A stretch of DNA of 64,000 nucleotides from Pseudoduganella lutea (GCF_004209755.1 NZ_CP035913.1:186001-250000), one strand, 5' to 3'; positions 18,027 to 27,749 are shown, counted from the stretch's first letter. The notes: generated from the sequence alone by a model not told the origin. Numbers and translations: made by a program.

Positions 18027-19637
18027 CTACGTTTGCGTTACCTGGGCAGCCAAATCCTCGTTTGCCTGCACGCCGTTCATCCGCTCGAGCGCAAGGCAGA
18101 GTTCGGCGAACGCCATCGGCTTGGCAAACAGCCATCCCTGCGCATACTGCACGCCGTTTTCGATCAGGAAGTCGGCTTGTTCCCGGGTCTCCACGCCCTC
18201 GGCGATCATGCGCAATCCCATTGCGCGCGCCATCGGGATGATGTGGCTGACCACCTGGCTGGTGGGGGCACGCGTGCCGATGGCTTCGATGAACGAGCGA
18301 TCGATCTTGAGATAATCGAGTTCCAGCGACTCGAGGTAGGAGAGGCTCGAGTATCCGGTGCCGAAGTCGTCGATGGCAACCTCGATGCCACGCGCTCGCA
18401 GGTCGCAAATGACTTTCCGGGCAGGTCCGATGTCGAGCAAGGCCCGCTCGGTCAGTTCGACCAGCACGTTGCTCGGCCTGGCACCCGTCCGATGGAGCAA
18501 TTGGTCGAGCAGATCGACGATGGTCGTCGTCAGGAGATCGGCTGCCGAAAGATTCAGGGCGACGTGGAATGTCGGGTGATCGGCCAGGAAGCGGCCGGTA
18601 TCCTCCTGCACCAGGCGAAGCACGCGTTCGGTCAGCTTCGTGATGGCGCCGGTGCGCTCGGCGACAGGGATGAACAGGTCGGGGCCGATCAGTTCACCCG
18701 TGGCGCGGCGCCAGCGCAGCAATGCTTCGGCACCCACCCATTTTCCCGTTGCCAGCTCGACGATCGGCTGGTAGACAAGAAAGAACTCGTTCTTGCGCAG
18801 GGCATGCCTGATGGCGCTGGCCAACGACATCTGGCGCCGGGCCAGCAACAGGATCGCCAGGGCCAGCGCGATGCCGGCCACCACGCCGGCGGGGACCACC
18901 CGCATTGCGATGTCCATCGTGCGCCGGTCGAGGTGGGCGCGCGGCACGGCTGCGACACCCGCGTTCAGGTAGGACGGGGAACGGACCACGGCAACGAGGT
19001 AACGGTCGGTCAGGAAGGTGACTTCGCGCTTGTCGCCCAGCTGCTCCAGCCATCGCCGATCGACGTATCCCCGGTTGGTCATCGGCGTGCCGCTATCCTT
19101 CATCTCCAGGTGCAGCGCGGCGAGCGACACATCCGGGACCGTGGTCCAGGTATCGAGCGGCAGGTCGCGGTGAAACAGCACGGCATAATCACCGCGCTGT
19201 ATGCCGATCAACGGGCTGGAGATATCGCCGGCAAGCGGCACGCGGGTGTGCACGACAACATTCCTGGAAGTACGAAATGTCTTGGCGCCCAGAGCGACGG
19301 GTTGCATACCCATCGAAGAGCATGCCAGCGTATCGCCACGGACGTAACCGATGGCCTGGATGTACGTGGACGACAGGTCGATACGACGCATCAGCGCCTG
19401 TGACTCTACTGAGCAGGGTGGGAAGCCGGATGCTTCAAGCTGATCGATGCCGCGAAATGCCTGCCGCCCCGTTTCGTCGGTCCGGCGCGTGATGTCACGT
19501 GCGTAGCCAAGCGCGAGGTCGGCCTCGGCCCGATGGGCCTGGTAATGCGCTTCCCTGTAGGCGAGCCAGGGCGCGACGCCGGCCGCGACTGCAGCAAGCA
19601 GCAGCAGGGTTGCGCTGGACACCGCTCGTCTGTTCAT
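18027..19637 (-). CDS. CSS-motif EAL phosphodiesterase
   Basis: 536-residue inner-membrane enzyme predicted to hydrolyse cyclic di-GMP. One membrane helix (about 8-26) and a second (about 240-262) flank a periplasmic domain with the redox-sensing CSS features: a PCS near residue 74 and ACSS near residue 105. The cytoplasmic EAL domain (about 270-510) has all expected catalytic elements: AEALLRW, NLSAADLL, VELTERAL, IDDFGTGYSS, LKIDRSFI, IAEGVET and a final QGWLFAKP. It should therefore be active rather than degenerate. The start at 19637 follows GGAGG by five bases. No GGDEF partner is adjacent. Confidence 0.93.
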   Translation of the reverse strand: MNRRAVSSATLLLLAAVAAGVAPWLAYREAHYQAHRAEADLALGYARDITRRTDETGRQAFRGIDQLEASGFPPCSVESQALMRRIDLSSTYIQAIGYVRGDTLACSSMGMQPVALGAKTFRTSRNVVVHTRVPLAGDISSPLIGIQRGDYAVLFHRDLPLDTWTTVPDVSLAALHLEMKDSGTPMTNRGYVDRRWLEQLGDKREVTFLTDRYLVAVVRSPSYLNAGVAAVPRAHLDRRTMDIAMRVVPAGVVAGIALALAILLLARRQMSLASAIRHALRKNEFFLVYQPIVELATGKWVGAEALLRWRRATGELIGPDLFIPVAERTGAITKLTERVLRLVQEDTGRFLADHPTFHVALNLSAADLLTTTIVDLLDQLLHRTGARPSNVLVELTERALLDIGPARKVICDLRARGIEVAIDDFGTGYSSLSYLESLELDYLKIDRSFIEAIGTRAPTSQVVSHIIPMARAMGLRMIAEGVETREQADFLIENGVQYAQGWLFAKPMAFAELCLALERMNGVQANEDLAAQVTQT

Positions 19638-19847
19638 GTCGCCTCCGCGGTCGGCCGGGCGCAGGGCCGCCCGTTGCTCCCAATGAGCAGGCAGTATACT
19701 CCCACCCATCAGGCAGCTTCGCAGCAAAGGTGATTGCCATAGCAGAGTACCGTTTCACAAGCTGGTCAGGCACGCGGTCATCGGCGAAACCTCCAGCGGT
19801 GGCCGCCTTCTTCAGCCGTTTCCATGCCGGGGCGTGGCGCAGCAGCG

Positions 19848-21479
19848 CTACTGCCGCAGGCTCTTCCGCACATAGCCCGGCAGGTTCGGATTGCCCAGCA
19901 GGCGTTCGATGAACCGGTTGTCGTCCACCGCGGTGATCGGATCGAGGGCCATCCGCCGCACCGGCGTGTCGGCCGCGGCGCGCAGGGCGATGCCTGCCGG
20001 CGCGGCGTGGGCACGGGCGCCCATGTGCACATGGTCGTCGTGGTCTTCCATCTCCAGGTCCAGCCGCCATTCCGGGGCCGCGCCGCGCGCCATCGCCGGC
20101 GCCGGCTGCGCCGACTCTTCCGCGAGTTCTGGCAGGTGCGCCAGGCCATGCGCCAGCTTGTCCACGGCGGCGGCCAGCGTCATGCCGCCCATCGCGTCGT
20201 CCCCCTCTTCCACCAGGTCGATGTGGTATTCCTTGCCGCCGATGGTGAACGACTCGCTCGTCAGCGGATCGCCGACGGTGAACGCGGCGGCTTCGCCCAC
20301 GCGGATACGGCCATCGATGAGGATGGCACGGATCGCGGACTCGCCGGCATCGATCAGGGCGGTGTACGGATCGGCGTGCGTGCCGTCGATGACGAGCAGG
20401 TCGGCGCGAAGGCCGGTGGCGATCGAGCCGATATGCTTCGCCCATCCCAGCATGGTCGCCGGCACCGAGGTCACCATCTCCACCAGCTCGCGTGGCGTGA
20501 ACAGGCTGTCCCCGCCCGTGCTCCGCCGTGCGCTGACCGCCCGTGCCACTTTCAGCTCGCCGAGCAGGTTCTTGCACCCGCTCGGGCTCCAGTCCGCACC
20601 GAGGGCGATGGGCACGCCGCGCTTCTTCGCGGCGGCGACATCGGCCGTGCGGCCATACAGCAGCAGGTTGCTGGTGGGCGACCAGACCATGCCGGCCGTG
20701 CGCGCCATCACGCTGAAGTCGCGCGACTTCAGGCCCACGCAGTGGATGCAGATCATCGACTTGCCGACGGCCCAGCGGCCATCGTTCAGCAGCAGGTCGC
20801 GGAAACGCTGGCGCGCCAGGCGGTCCGTGCCCTCGCTCAGGTGGTAGAAGAACGGCATGCCGGTCGCCAGTGCCGGCACGAGCTTGCTCCTGATTTCCTC
20901 GGGATGGAAGTCCAGCGTCTGGCACCCTGCTATCGGCCAATCATGTTCGAGCGGCTGCTCGACGTTGCGCACCAGCCCCTCGAACAGCTTGCGCGTGCCG
21001 TGCGACGACGACAGCGACATGCCCTGCGCTGTCGTCACGCCGCCAAACAGGCTGCGGCATTCGGCATAGCGGATGATCGCCCGCGTATAGCCGGGATCGG
21101 GATGGCGGGCCAGCAGGCTGGCCGGCCGTGCCACGTCGGACTGGTAGCTCGCCTCCTGCGTGCGCCACTGGTTGCGGTTCGTGTACCGCTTCTGCACCTG
21201 CCACAAGGGCAGCATGTTGTAGGTGAGGTGGTTGTGCAAGTCGACCAGACCGGGAAAGATGGTGCCGGCCGTTTCCGTGACGTCGACATCGCCGAAGCCG
21301 GCCGGCAGCGGTTCACCTGGCGCGAGAACGGCCGCGATCGCGGCACCATCGATGCACACGCGCCCGTGCCGCACGATCCTGCGCCCCGCATCCATCGTGA
21401 CCACGTCGCCGGCCAGGATTTTCCTGCGGCCCTGGTGCTGCGCACCGCCCTGCGGTTGCCCGCCGTTGAACTGGATCAT
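19848..21479 (-). CDS. Amidohydrolase-family metal-dependent hydrolase
   Basis: 543 residues with the amidohydrolase fold. There is an N-terminal beta-sandwich (KILAGDVVTMDAGRRIVRHG) and the metal-binding FPGLVDLHNHLTYNMLPLW at about residues 70-88. Later metal and proton-relay positions are seen as ICIHCVG and ALGADWSPSG, followed by LRADLLVIDG where the chain re-enters the sandwich. No signal peptide is visible, so it is cytoplasmic. The substrate cannot be read from sequence; relatives deaminate or hydrolyse cyclic amides, imidazolones or chlorinated triazines. The start was chosen by GGAGG five bases upstream. A His/Asp-rich segment near residue 480 (EMEDHDDHVHM) is unusual and may bind extra metal. 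Confidence 0.85.
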   Translation of the reverse strand: MIQFNGGQPQGGAQHQGRRKILAGDVVTMDAGRRIVRHGRVCIDGAAIAAVLAPGEPLPAGFGDVDVTETAGTIFPGLVDLHNHLTYNMLPLWQVQKRYTNRNQWRTQEASYQSDVARPASLLARHPDPGYTRAIIRYAECRSLFGGVTTAQGMSLSSSHGTRKLFEGLVRNVEQPLEHDWPIAGCQTLDFHPEEIRSKLVPALATGMPFFYHLSEGTDRLARQRFRDLLLNDGRWAVGKSMICIHCVGLKSRDFSVMARTAGMVWSPTSNLLLYGRTADVAAAKKRGVPIALGADWSPSGCKNLLGELKVARAVSARRSTGGDSLFTPRELVEMVTSVPATMLGWAKHIGSIATGLRADLLVIDGTHADPYTALIDAGESAIRAILIDGRIRVGEAAAFTVGDPLTSESFTIGGKEYHIDLVEEGDDAMGGMTLAAAVDKLAHGLAHLPELAEESAQPAPAMARGAAPEWRLDLEMEDHDDHVHMGARAHAAPAGIALRAAADTPVRRMALDPITAVDDNRFIERLLGNPNLPGYVRKSLRQ

Positions 21480-21618
21480 CGTGTCCTCCATCGCGCTGTT
21501 GACCGACGATTGCCGGCGAATGGGGGCGAGGATGGCACGGGCAGGAAGATGAAAGTTCAGGTAAATTGTATTTTGATTGTCGCCATATGGTTGCAATAAG
21601 GATCAGCGATCCGGACGG

Positions 21619-22458
21619 CTAGCCTGCAATCCGGTAGAACCGCCGGGCATTTTCCCCGAAGACGGCCGCGCGGGCCGGCGCGTCCAGGTGCGCCAGCAGC
21701 GCCTCGCTGGCGGCGATCCAGCGGCCGTAATCGGCCGCCAGGTCGAGCACGGGCCAGTCGCTGCCCCACAGCACGCGGCCGGCGCCGAACGTTTCCAGCA
21801 CGTGCCTTACGCAGGGCCGCAGATGCCCCAACGTCCAGCCCTGCCCCGCCTCGGTGACGATGCCGGACAGCTTGCAGTGCACCTGCGGCAGCGCCGCCAG
21901 CGCAGCGAGATCGTCGCGCCAGCGCGCGAGCGCTTCTGCCGCGCCGGCACCGATGGGCGGCTTGGCCATGTGGTCGATGACGATCGGCAGCGCGGGGTGA
22001 CGCCGCGCGAACGCCAGCAGCGCGGGCAGGTGCCGCGGCAGCACCAGCGCATCGAACGCGAGGCCATGGCGCTGCATCGCCTCCACAGCCGGGTCGAGCG
22101 CGGCATCGTCGATCCAGCGCTCGTCCGCCAGGTCCTGCAGCATCGGCCGCAAGCCGCGCAGCTTGGCATGTGCCGCGAGCGCGGCGATCCGCTCCGGCGC
22201 ATCGGGCGCCTTCAGATCCGTCCACCCCACCACGGCGGCGATGAACGGGAACCGGTCCGCGAGATCGAGCAGGAAGCGCGTGTCGGCTTCCTCCGGCAGC
22301 GACTGCACCAGCACCGTCGCGCCGATGCCGTGTTCGCGCAGCAGCGGCTCCAGGTCGGGTGGCGCGAAATCGCGGTGGATGGCGGCCAGTTCCGGCGGTG
22401 GCCAGCCGCCATGGCGCGCGGCCAGTTGCCAGAAGTGCTGGTGGGCGTCGATCCTCAT
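21619..22458 (-). CDS. COG3618 lactonase-like amidohydrolase
   Basis: 279 residues in the amidohydrolase_2 family that includes L-fuconolactonase and related sugar-lactone hydrolases. It starts with the metal-binding MRIDAHQHFWQL and ends with GRVLWGSDWPV (catalytic Asp region) and ENARRFYRI. The central VVGWTDLKAPDAPERIAAL, IVIDHMAKPP and HCKLSGIVTEA are typical landmarks. The ATG at 22458 overlaps the stop of the upstream reductase gene by four bases, so the pair is translationally coupled. In that context a sugar-acid lactone is a reasonable substrate, which is inference. Confidence 0.88.
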   Translation of the reverse strand: MRIDAHQHFWQLAARHGGWPPPELAAIHRDFAPPDLEPLLREHGIGATVLVQSLPEEADTRFLLDLADRFPFIAAVVGWTDLKAPDAPERIAALAAHAKLRGLRPMLQDLADERWIDDAALDPAVEAMQRHGLAFDALVLPRHLPALLAFARRHPALPIVIDHMAKPPIGAGAAEALARWRDDLAALAALPQVHCKLSGIVTEAGQGWTLGHLRPCVRHVLETFGAGRVLWGSDWPVLDLAADYGRWIAASEALLAHLDAPARAAVFGENARRFYRIAG

Positions 22459-23585
22459 GCGGCCTCCATGTGCAGCGCGGCGGACAGGCGCGGCTGGGGC
22501 AGGCCCAATGCCAGCTCGCTGGCCAGCACGACGATCGGCAGCAGCCTGCGGCGCTTTTTCTCGCCATGGTTCTGGGCGATGTCGGCCAGGCGGTGCGCAA
22601 GGAACGGATTGGCGAACCGGTCGCGCACCTCGGCCACGTAGGCGCGCGCTGCCGGCCCCTCGTTCATCGCACCGAACACGGGCAGGATCTCGTCTTCCCA
22701 CAGCGCTTCCAGGTCGCGCCGCAGCGCCGGATCGGCCATTGCCCGGCCCACCGTTTCATCGGCCGCGCGGCCTTCCAGTAGCCAGCGTTCGGCGAGGAAT
22801 GTGTGCGCGGCATTGAGGAGGAACAGCTTGCGCCGTTCGTAGGGTGCCAGACGGTCCGTCAGCACGATGCGCGGATGGCGGCACGGCAGCACCATGCCCG
22901 GCTGCGCCTGCATGACCCAGATCGCATAGGGCTCGGCCACCGCGCCGGCCGGCTCGATCGCCTCCGACACGATGCGGTCCACCAGCGAATCGACCCAGAT
23001 GCAGCGGCCGCGCAGCCACGCGACGAATGCCTCGTCCAGCCGCCACGCGCGCGCCATGTTCGACACCACGTCGCGCAGCACGCTGCCGTTATGCGCGACC
23101 AGCTCGCACGGATACAGCGTGAGCGGCGCACCACCGGCTTGCCAGCGCCCGTGCAGCAGCACCAGCAGCTTGGCCGGAAAGCCGCGCGGCGGCGCATCGC
23201 CATCGAGCAGGTGCGGCCCATCCCCGGCCACTGGTTCATACCCACGATCGCCCGTGTTCGACACGATCACCTGCACCGACGTCGCCACGAGCGCACGGAT
23301 TGCGGGCCAGTCCCGGTCGGCATCGAACCCCGCCGCGATCGCGGTAACTTGCCGCTCGTCCTCGACCACCCGGCCCTCCAGAAGACCGCGGATGCGCACC
23401 GGGTACCCGCCCGGCGCGGCCAGCGCGGCGATCCGGCGCAGGCTTTGCGGGTTGCCGGTGGTCTGCACCACGGCGATGCGGCCCAGGGCATCGTGCCGTT
23501 CCAGCGCTTCGTCGACGAACAGGTCGACGTGCGCCTGCAGGAAGCGGCTGGTCCCGAATTGCAGGATGGGGGTTTCGGTTGTCAT
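22455..23585 (-). CDS. Tagaturonate reductase-like dehydrogenase
   Basis: 376 residues of the polyol/mannitol dehydrogenase family, closest by eye to UxaB (altronate oxidoreductase). The N-terminal nucleotide-binding LQFGTSRFLQAHVDLFVDEA, the VSNTGDRGYEP block and YPCELVAHNGSVLRDVV match that family. The catalytic RRKLFLLNAAHTFLAE carries the conserved Lys, Asn and His. It is about 100 residues shorter than E. coli UxaB but the catalytic helices are complete. UxaB-type enzymes reduce D-tagaturonate to D-altronate in galacturonate breakdown, in line with the pectin enzymes at 1-294 and 50752-52050. It heads a two-gene operon with the lactonase-like gene. UxuB/mannonate activity cannot be excluded. 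Confidence 0.8.
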   Translation of the reverse strand: MTTETPILQFGTSRFLQAHVDLFVDEALERHDALGRIAVVQTTGNPQSLRRIAALAAPGGYPVRIRGLLEGRVVEDERQVTAIAAGFDADRDWPAIRALVATSVQVIVSNTGDRGYEPVAGDGPHLLDGDAPPRGFPAKLLVLLHGRWQAGGAPLTLYPCELVAHNGSVLRDVVSNMARAWRLDEAFVAWLRGRCIWVDSLVDRIVSEAIEPAGAVAEPYAIWVMQAQPGMVLPCRHPRIVLTDRLAPYERRKLFLLNAAHTFLAERWLLEGRAADETVGRAMADPALRRDLEALWEDEILPVFGAMNEGPAARAYVAEVRDRFANPFLAHRLADIAQNHGEKKRRRLLPIVVLASELALGLPQPRLSAALHMEAA

Positions 23586-23607
23586 CCGTAGCAGTCTCCA
23601 AGTCGTC

Positions 23608-23626
23608 TGTATTAAATATATACCAT
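23608..23626 (-). promoter_or_regulatory. AT-rich dyad in the promoter of the reductase operon
   Basis: On the minus strand TGGTAT, then ATATTTA, then ATACAG form an imperfect inverted repeat with GGTAT/ATAC cores, centred about 30 bp before the reductase start codon, in an otherwise GC-rich setting. It resembles GntR-type operators with GGTATACC cores and likely overlaps the -10 region. Confidence 0.35.
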
Positions 23627-23730
23627 ACCGACGAGACTGGTGCCACCACAAGTTTCAGCGCCCGCGTGCGCCCGATCCGCCCATGCTTTCCCTGCAGGCC
23701 ACAACGCGGCAGCGGACGAAAGGAAACGGC

Positions 23731-23841
23731 ATGGATAGCGAAACCTTGCTGGTGGCGGCGGAAGGCGGCGTGTTCAACCGCCAGCCGGGTCGCTGCGGTA
23801 TAGCGGTTTCGGAGCCTGTACCAGCCATGCTTCCTCCATAG
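23731..23841 (+). CDS. Possible 36-residue small protein
   Basis: An ATG preceded by AAAGGAAA at a good distance opens a short frame reading MDSETLLVAAEGGVFNRQPG and ending PVPAMLPP. It lies between the divergent reductase promoter and the Cys-repeat gene. There is no hydrophobic segment. I do not recognise it; it could equally be chance. Confidence 0.2.
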   Translation: MDSETLLVAAEGGVFNRQPGRCGIAVSEPVPAMLPP

Positions 23842-23864
23842 ATGCGCTGGCGGATGGTCCGGTG

Positions 23865-25025
23865 TCACGCATTGACCTTGTTCATCGCCGCCGTGATGGC
23901 CTTGCTCAGGTCCGGTTTGAAATCGCCGTTGGCATTGATCGCTTCCGTCACCGACCGGCTGAAACCGCCCTTCGTGATGAAGTCCCCCGCCGTTTCGGCG
24001 ATCGTGCCCACCGCGTTGGCGCCATGGATGGTGGAATCGTGGACACGCGCATCGACGACGGTCACCACCACGGGCGGGCTGCCACCCTGCTGGTAGGCGA
24101 TCTCCAGGTTCACCAGCATCTTGAAGCCGACACGGAAACTGGGGTCGCCGTAGGAGCCGAATACGGTGGGCGTGGTCAGGTCGAACTTGATGTTGTTGCC
24201 CGGCGCCGCCAACCCGACCGCATACCGGTCCGGGGCCAGTTGCCGCACGGTCGACGTGATACTGCCGAGGTTCACATGGGGATCCTTGATGTTGACACCG
24301 TCCGCCAGGCCGCGGTTGCGGATCGCCTTGTCGATGTGCTCCGTCAGCAGCGCCTTGCCGCGCCCGTCCCACATGATCTGCAGCATTTCCTGCATGCGTG
24401 CCGGCTGTTGCGCAAGGGCCTGCAGCTTCTGCCGGTAATTCGTCGCGTGGGCCAGCACGAATACCAGGCCGGCCGCCGCATGCCCGCCCCCGGCGTTGCA
24501 TTTGCCCTTGTCGGGAAAGCCGTCGTAGAACATCAGCATGCACTTGTGGCAGAAACGCCAGCTGGCCTGCGCGACGGGGGTTTCGGCGGCACTGTGCGGC
24601 AGCGTGAAGGTATAGCCGGCCGCGACGTGCGGTCCGCCATCCGCCGCGCACACACCCTTGCCGGGGAAGCCGTTGAAGAACAATGCCTGGCATTTGCCGC
24701 AGTAGCGCCAGTTGCTTTGGGCGGTGGCCGTTTCCGGCACGCCGTGCGGCAGCACGAAATTGAAGCCGGCCGCCTCGTGCGCGCCGCCGGCCTTGCACAC
24801 GCCCTTGGCGGGATAGCCGTTGAAGAACATCGCATGGCACTTGTGGCAGTAGCGCCAGTCGCGCTGCTTCGGCGTTTGCGCCAGCGCCGGCCCGATGGTC
24901 AGCGGCGACAGCAGCCAGGCCGACGCGGCCAGCCAGCGCGCGCCCGTCATCAAGGAGCTGCGCCGCGATTGGTTGATGGAATGCGCGCCGTGCTGTGTCA
25001 CTGCGCTCGACCGGTAGGCGATCAT
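23865..25025 (-). CDS. Secreted protein with three Cys-rich zinc-ribbon-like repeats
   Basis: 386 residues; start after GGAGG. An N-terminal export signal runs to about residue 50 (RRSSLMTGARWLAASAWLLS then ALAQ; the twin Arg hints at Tat export). Then come three repeats of about 50 residues: W-R-[YF]-C-x2-C-x13-C, then a Gly-x-His or Pro-His. The ligand-like residues are C60/C63/C77/H83, C109/C112/C126/H133 and C159/C162/C176/H182. Repeats of this kind recur in actinobacterial and proteobacterial secreted proteins, but I know of no assigned function. The C-terminal 190 residues carry LTTPTVFGSYGDPSFRVGFK and look like a separate beta-rich domain. It is transcribed toward the reductase operon, about 280 bp from its start. 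Confidence 0.75.
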   Translation of the reverse strand: MIAYRSSAVTQHGAHSINQSRRSSLMTGARWLAASAWLLSPLTIGPALAQTPKQRDWRYCHKCHAMFFNGYPAKGVCKAGGAHEAAGFNFVLPHGVPETATAQSNWRYCGKCQALFFNGFPGKGVCAADGGPHVAAGYTFTLPHSAAETPVAQASWRFCHKCMLMFYDGFPDKGKCNAGGGHAAAGLVFVLAHATNYRQKLQALAQQPARMQEMLQIMWDGRGKALLTEHIDKAIRNRGLADGVNIKDPHVNLGSITSTVRQLAPDRYAVGLAAPGNNIKFDLTTPTVFGSYGDPSFRVGFKMLVNLEIAYQQGGSPPVVVTVVDARVHDSTIHGANAVGTIAETAGDFITKGGFSRSVTEAINANGDFKPDLSKAITAAMNKVNA

Positions 25026-25285
25026 GAAAGTACCTCCATGGATCCCGGCGGTATCGGATGGCACCGCCGCATGCATTTGCAGATCTCCATGCTGCGCCGG
25101 ACCGGCGAATGCGTCTGTCGCCGGATGTCGTGATTGTGTCCGCACGGCGTGCCGGAGTGTCACCGGATGTCACCCGTCATCACGGGGGCCACGGAGCCCT
25201 GGAATTATCAGAAAGTTAATGCTAGACTGCCGCCCCGCCCCGACTCGACTGTTTTAGGGCATCGTATTTACTCCACTGCCCATCC

Positions 25286-27628
25286 ATGGACTTCATCAAG
25301 AAAGCTTCCTGCATCGCCTGCCTGTCCGTCGCCCCGTTTGTCGCCCCATTTGCCGCGCCATATGCCGCCGCGGCCGACAAAGGCGCGGTGCTCGCATCGA
25401 TGCCCGCGCTGCTGCTGGACCGCCACCAGCTCGTCACGGTGGACGGCAAGCTGGATGAGGCGCCGTGGCGGGCCGCGCCCGAATTCGCCACGTTCCACCA
25501 GTTCTTGCCGGAGAACGGCAAGCCGCTGCCGGCAGGCCTGCGCACGAGCGTGCGCCTGCTGATCGATGGCGATGCGCTGATCTTCGGCATCCGCGCATGG
25601 GATGGCGCGCCGGACAACATGCGCAGCTCGCTGGCGCGGCGCGACAAGGTGGCGAACGACCAGGACTTCATCGGCATCTGGCTCGACCCCACCGGCCATG
25701 GCCGCGCCGCCCAGTTCGTGCGCGTGAACATCGACGGGGTGCTCACCGACGGCATGTACCGCGCCGACGAGGACGAGGACGACCTGGGCCCCGATTTTCC
25801 CATCGATGCGGCCGTGCGCCGCCTGCCCGACGGCTACAGCATGGAGATCCGCTGGCCGATGTCGAACCTGCGCTTTCCCTACGCGGACGGCAAGACGTGG
25901 CGCCTGATGGTGGAACGCAGCGTGCCGCATGCGGGCGGGCTGCGGCTCACGAGCACGCCGTTGAAGACGGGCTCCCTGAGCTACATCGATGCGCTGCAGG
26001 AGATCGGCGGCATGGGCGGCACCGTGCAGGCCGTGCGCGACCGCGCCTTCGTCGACCTGAAGCCGGAACTCACGGTCCGCGCCAGCCACGACCGGGACGA
26101 TGCCGGCCGCCGCCACGGCAACGAGGCCAGCGTCGGCCTGGAGATCAATGCGCGGCCGCGCGCCGACTGGGTGTTCAACGCCACGCTCAATCCCGATTTC
26201 TCGCAGGTGGAAATCGACGAGCCCATGCCCACCGGCGCCAGCCGCATCGCCCTGTCGCTGCCGGAGAAGCGCGGCTTCTTCCTGGAGAGTGCAGACGTGC
26301 TGGGCCTGCCGCTGTCGGCCGTGTATTCGCGCACGGTCGCCAGCCCGCAGTGGGGCCTGCGTGCCACGTGGCGCGATGCCCGGGCCGACGCCACCGCGAT
26401 GAGCCTGCGCGACGAGGAAGGCGGCGTGGTGCTGCGCGGCAGCGTGTATGAAACGGCGCAGCATGCGCAGACGCGCCGCACGTTGGCCAGCGTGGCGCGC
26501 GCGCGCTGGCATCGCGACGGCATGTTGCTGGGTGCCTTCCTGTCGCAACGCGATTATGGCGATGGCGGCAGCAACGAGGTGGCAGGGTTCGACGGCCAGT
26601 GGCGTGGCGGCGGCACGCAGGCATCAATGCTGCTGATGCACTCGCAAAACAGCGCCGGCTTCGTCGACGAGCCCCGCGAGGCCACCGTGAAAGTCCCCAC
26701 GCGCAGCGGCAGCTACGGGCAGGGCCGGTACGTGCACATCAGCGACGACTGGTGGAACGAAGTGAAGGTGGAAGCGATCGGCCCCGGCTTCGTCAACGAC
26801 AATGGCTTCGTGCCGCAGACCGGCGTGGTGAAGACGGACATCAACCTGAACCGCCGCCTGGGCGAGCACAACGTGCCCGTCCCGGCGCCCGGCATCGCGC
26901 CGCTGAAACTCTACGAACTGGAAGCGCACCTGGGCCTGCACGAGATCCGCACGCTGTCCGATGCCACGCTGGGCCAGCGGGCCAACCAGGTGGTGCAACG
27001 CAAGCTGCAGCCGGGGATCTGGTTCCGCGCGGGCCGCCAGACGGACCTGTGGGCCAACCTGGGCTTCGACCAGCAACGGGCGCACCGCCAGGGCAGGCTG
27101 CACGACACGCCGGCCCTGCACTTCGGCTTTGCCTCGTCGCCGCTGCCGTGGATGCCCGTACTGAAGGGCGAGGTCACACTGGGCCGGCAGCTCGACGTGG
27201 ATGCCGACCGGGTCGGCCGCGGCGGCAATGTCGTCATCGATGCCGGCTTCCGCTTTCCGCTGGGCGCGCTGGGCGCACTGGCACGGGGCTGGGCGATGGA
27301 ATCGGATGTGCGTGTGAACCGCGCGTGGATCGAGGGCACGCTCGGCCGCCCGGCATTCGCCGACAACGGCTGGCGCTGGCTCGGCATGCTGCACTTCACG
27401 GCCAGCGATTCGCTGCGGCTGCTGGCGCAGAACACCTCGTCGTCGCGGCGCGACGATGGCGTGTCCGGGCTGCCACTGTGGGCCGAGCGGGGCTCGCACC
27501 GCTCGCTGCTGTACCGGCACCTGTGGCGGCATGGCCGCTCGATGTCGGTCGGCTACGCGCGCGACCGGGCCAGCGAAGCCAACACGGTCAACAAGGCGCT
27601 GACCATCAAGATGCAGTGGGAGGTATAA
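25286..27628 (+). CDS. DUF5916-like protein with CBM9-type N-terminal domain
   Basis: 780 residues with a signal peptide (core at 10-28, ending AAPYAAAADK). Residues 40-230 look like a carbohydrate-binding family-9-type beta-sandwich: VTVDGKLDEAPWRAAPEFAT, then RTSVRLLIDGDALIFGIRAW, then IEIRWPMSNLRFPY-like MEIRWPMSNLRFPY. The remainder matches the DUF5916 layout: NATLNPDFSQVEIDEPM, LPEKRGFFLESADV and a C-terminal run of alternating strands that probably forms an outer-membrane beta-barrel. Proteins of this group are exported in polymer-degrading Bacteroidota and Proteobacteria; their substrate is generally unknown. It is a single gene, divergent from the Cys-repeat gene. Confidence 0.8.
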   Translation: MDFIKKASCIACLSVAPFVAPFAAPYAAAADKGAVLASMPALLLDRHQLVTVDGKLDEAPWRAAPEFATFHQFLPENGKPLPAGLRTSVRLLIDGDALIFGIRAWDGAPDNMRSSLARRDKVANDQDFIGIWLDPTGHGRAAQFVRVNIDGVLTDGMYRADEDEDDLGPDFPIDAAVRRLPDGYSMEIRWPMSNLRFPYADGKTWRLMVERSVPHAGGLRLTSTPLKTGSLSYIDALQEIGGMGGTVQAVRDRAFVDLKPELTVRASHDRDDAGRRHGNEASVGLEINARPRADWVFNATLNPDFSQVEIDEPMPTGASRIALSLPEKRGFFLESADVLGLPLSAVYSRTVASPQWGLRATWRDARADATAMSLRDEEGGVVLRGSVYETAQHAQTRRTLASVARARWHRDGMLLGAFLSQRDYGDGGSNEVAGFDGQWRGGGTQASMLLMHSQNSAGFVDEPREATVKVPTRSGSYGQGRYVHISDDWWNEVKVEAIGPGFVNDNGFVPQTGVVKTDINLNRRLGEHNVPVPAPGIAPLKLYELEAHLGLHEIRTLSDATLGQRANQVVQRKLQPGIWFRAGRQTDLWANLGFDQQRAHRQGRLHDTPALHFGFASSPLPWMPVLKGEVTLGRQLDVDADRVGRGGNVVIDAGFRFPLGALGALARGWAMESDVRVNRAWIEGTLGRPAFADNGWRWLGMLHFTASDSLRLLAQNTSSSRRDDGVSGLPLWAERGSHRSLLYRHLWRHGRSMSVGYARDRASEANTVNKALTIKMQWEV

Positions 27629-27749
27629 CGCCGCCGCCCCGGCTGCCGCCACGATGTCATCGTGCCGTCATACGCGTCCCCTACGCTGTGCGGATCGCAG
27701 GCACGCCGGATGACAGCGCGGGGGCCTGCTCATCAAGAGGCGGCCCACC

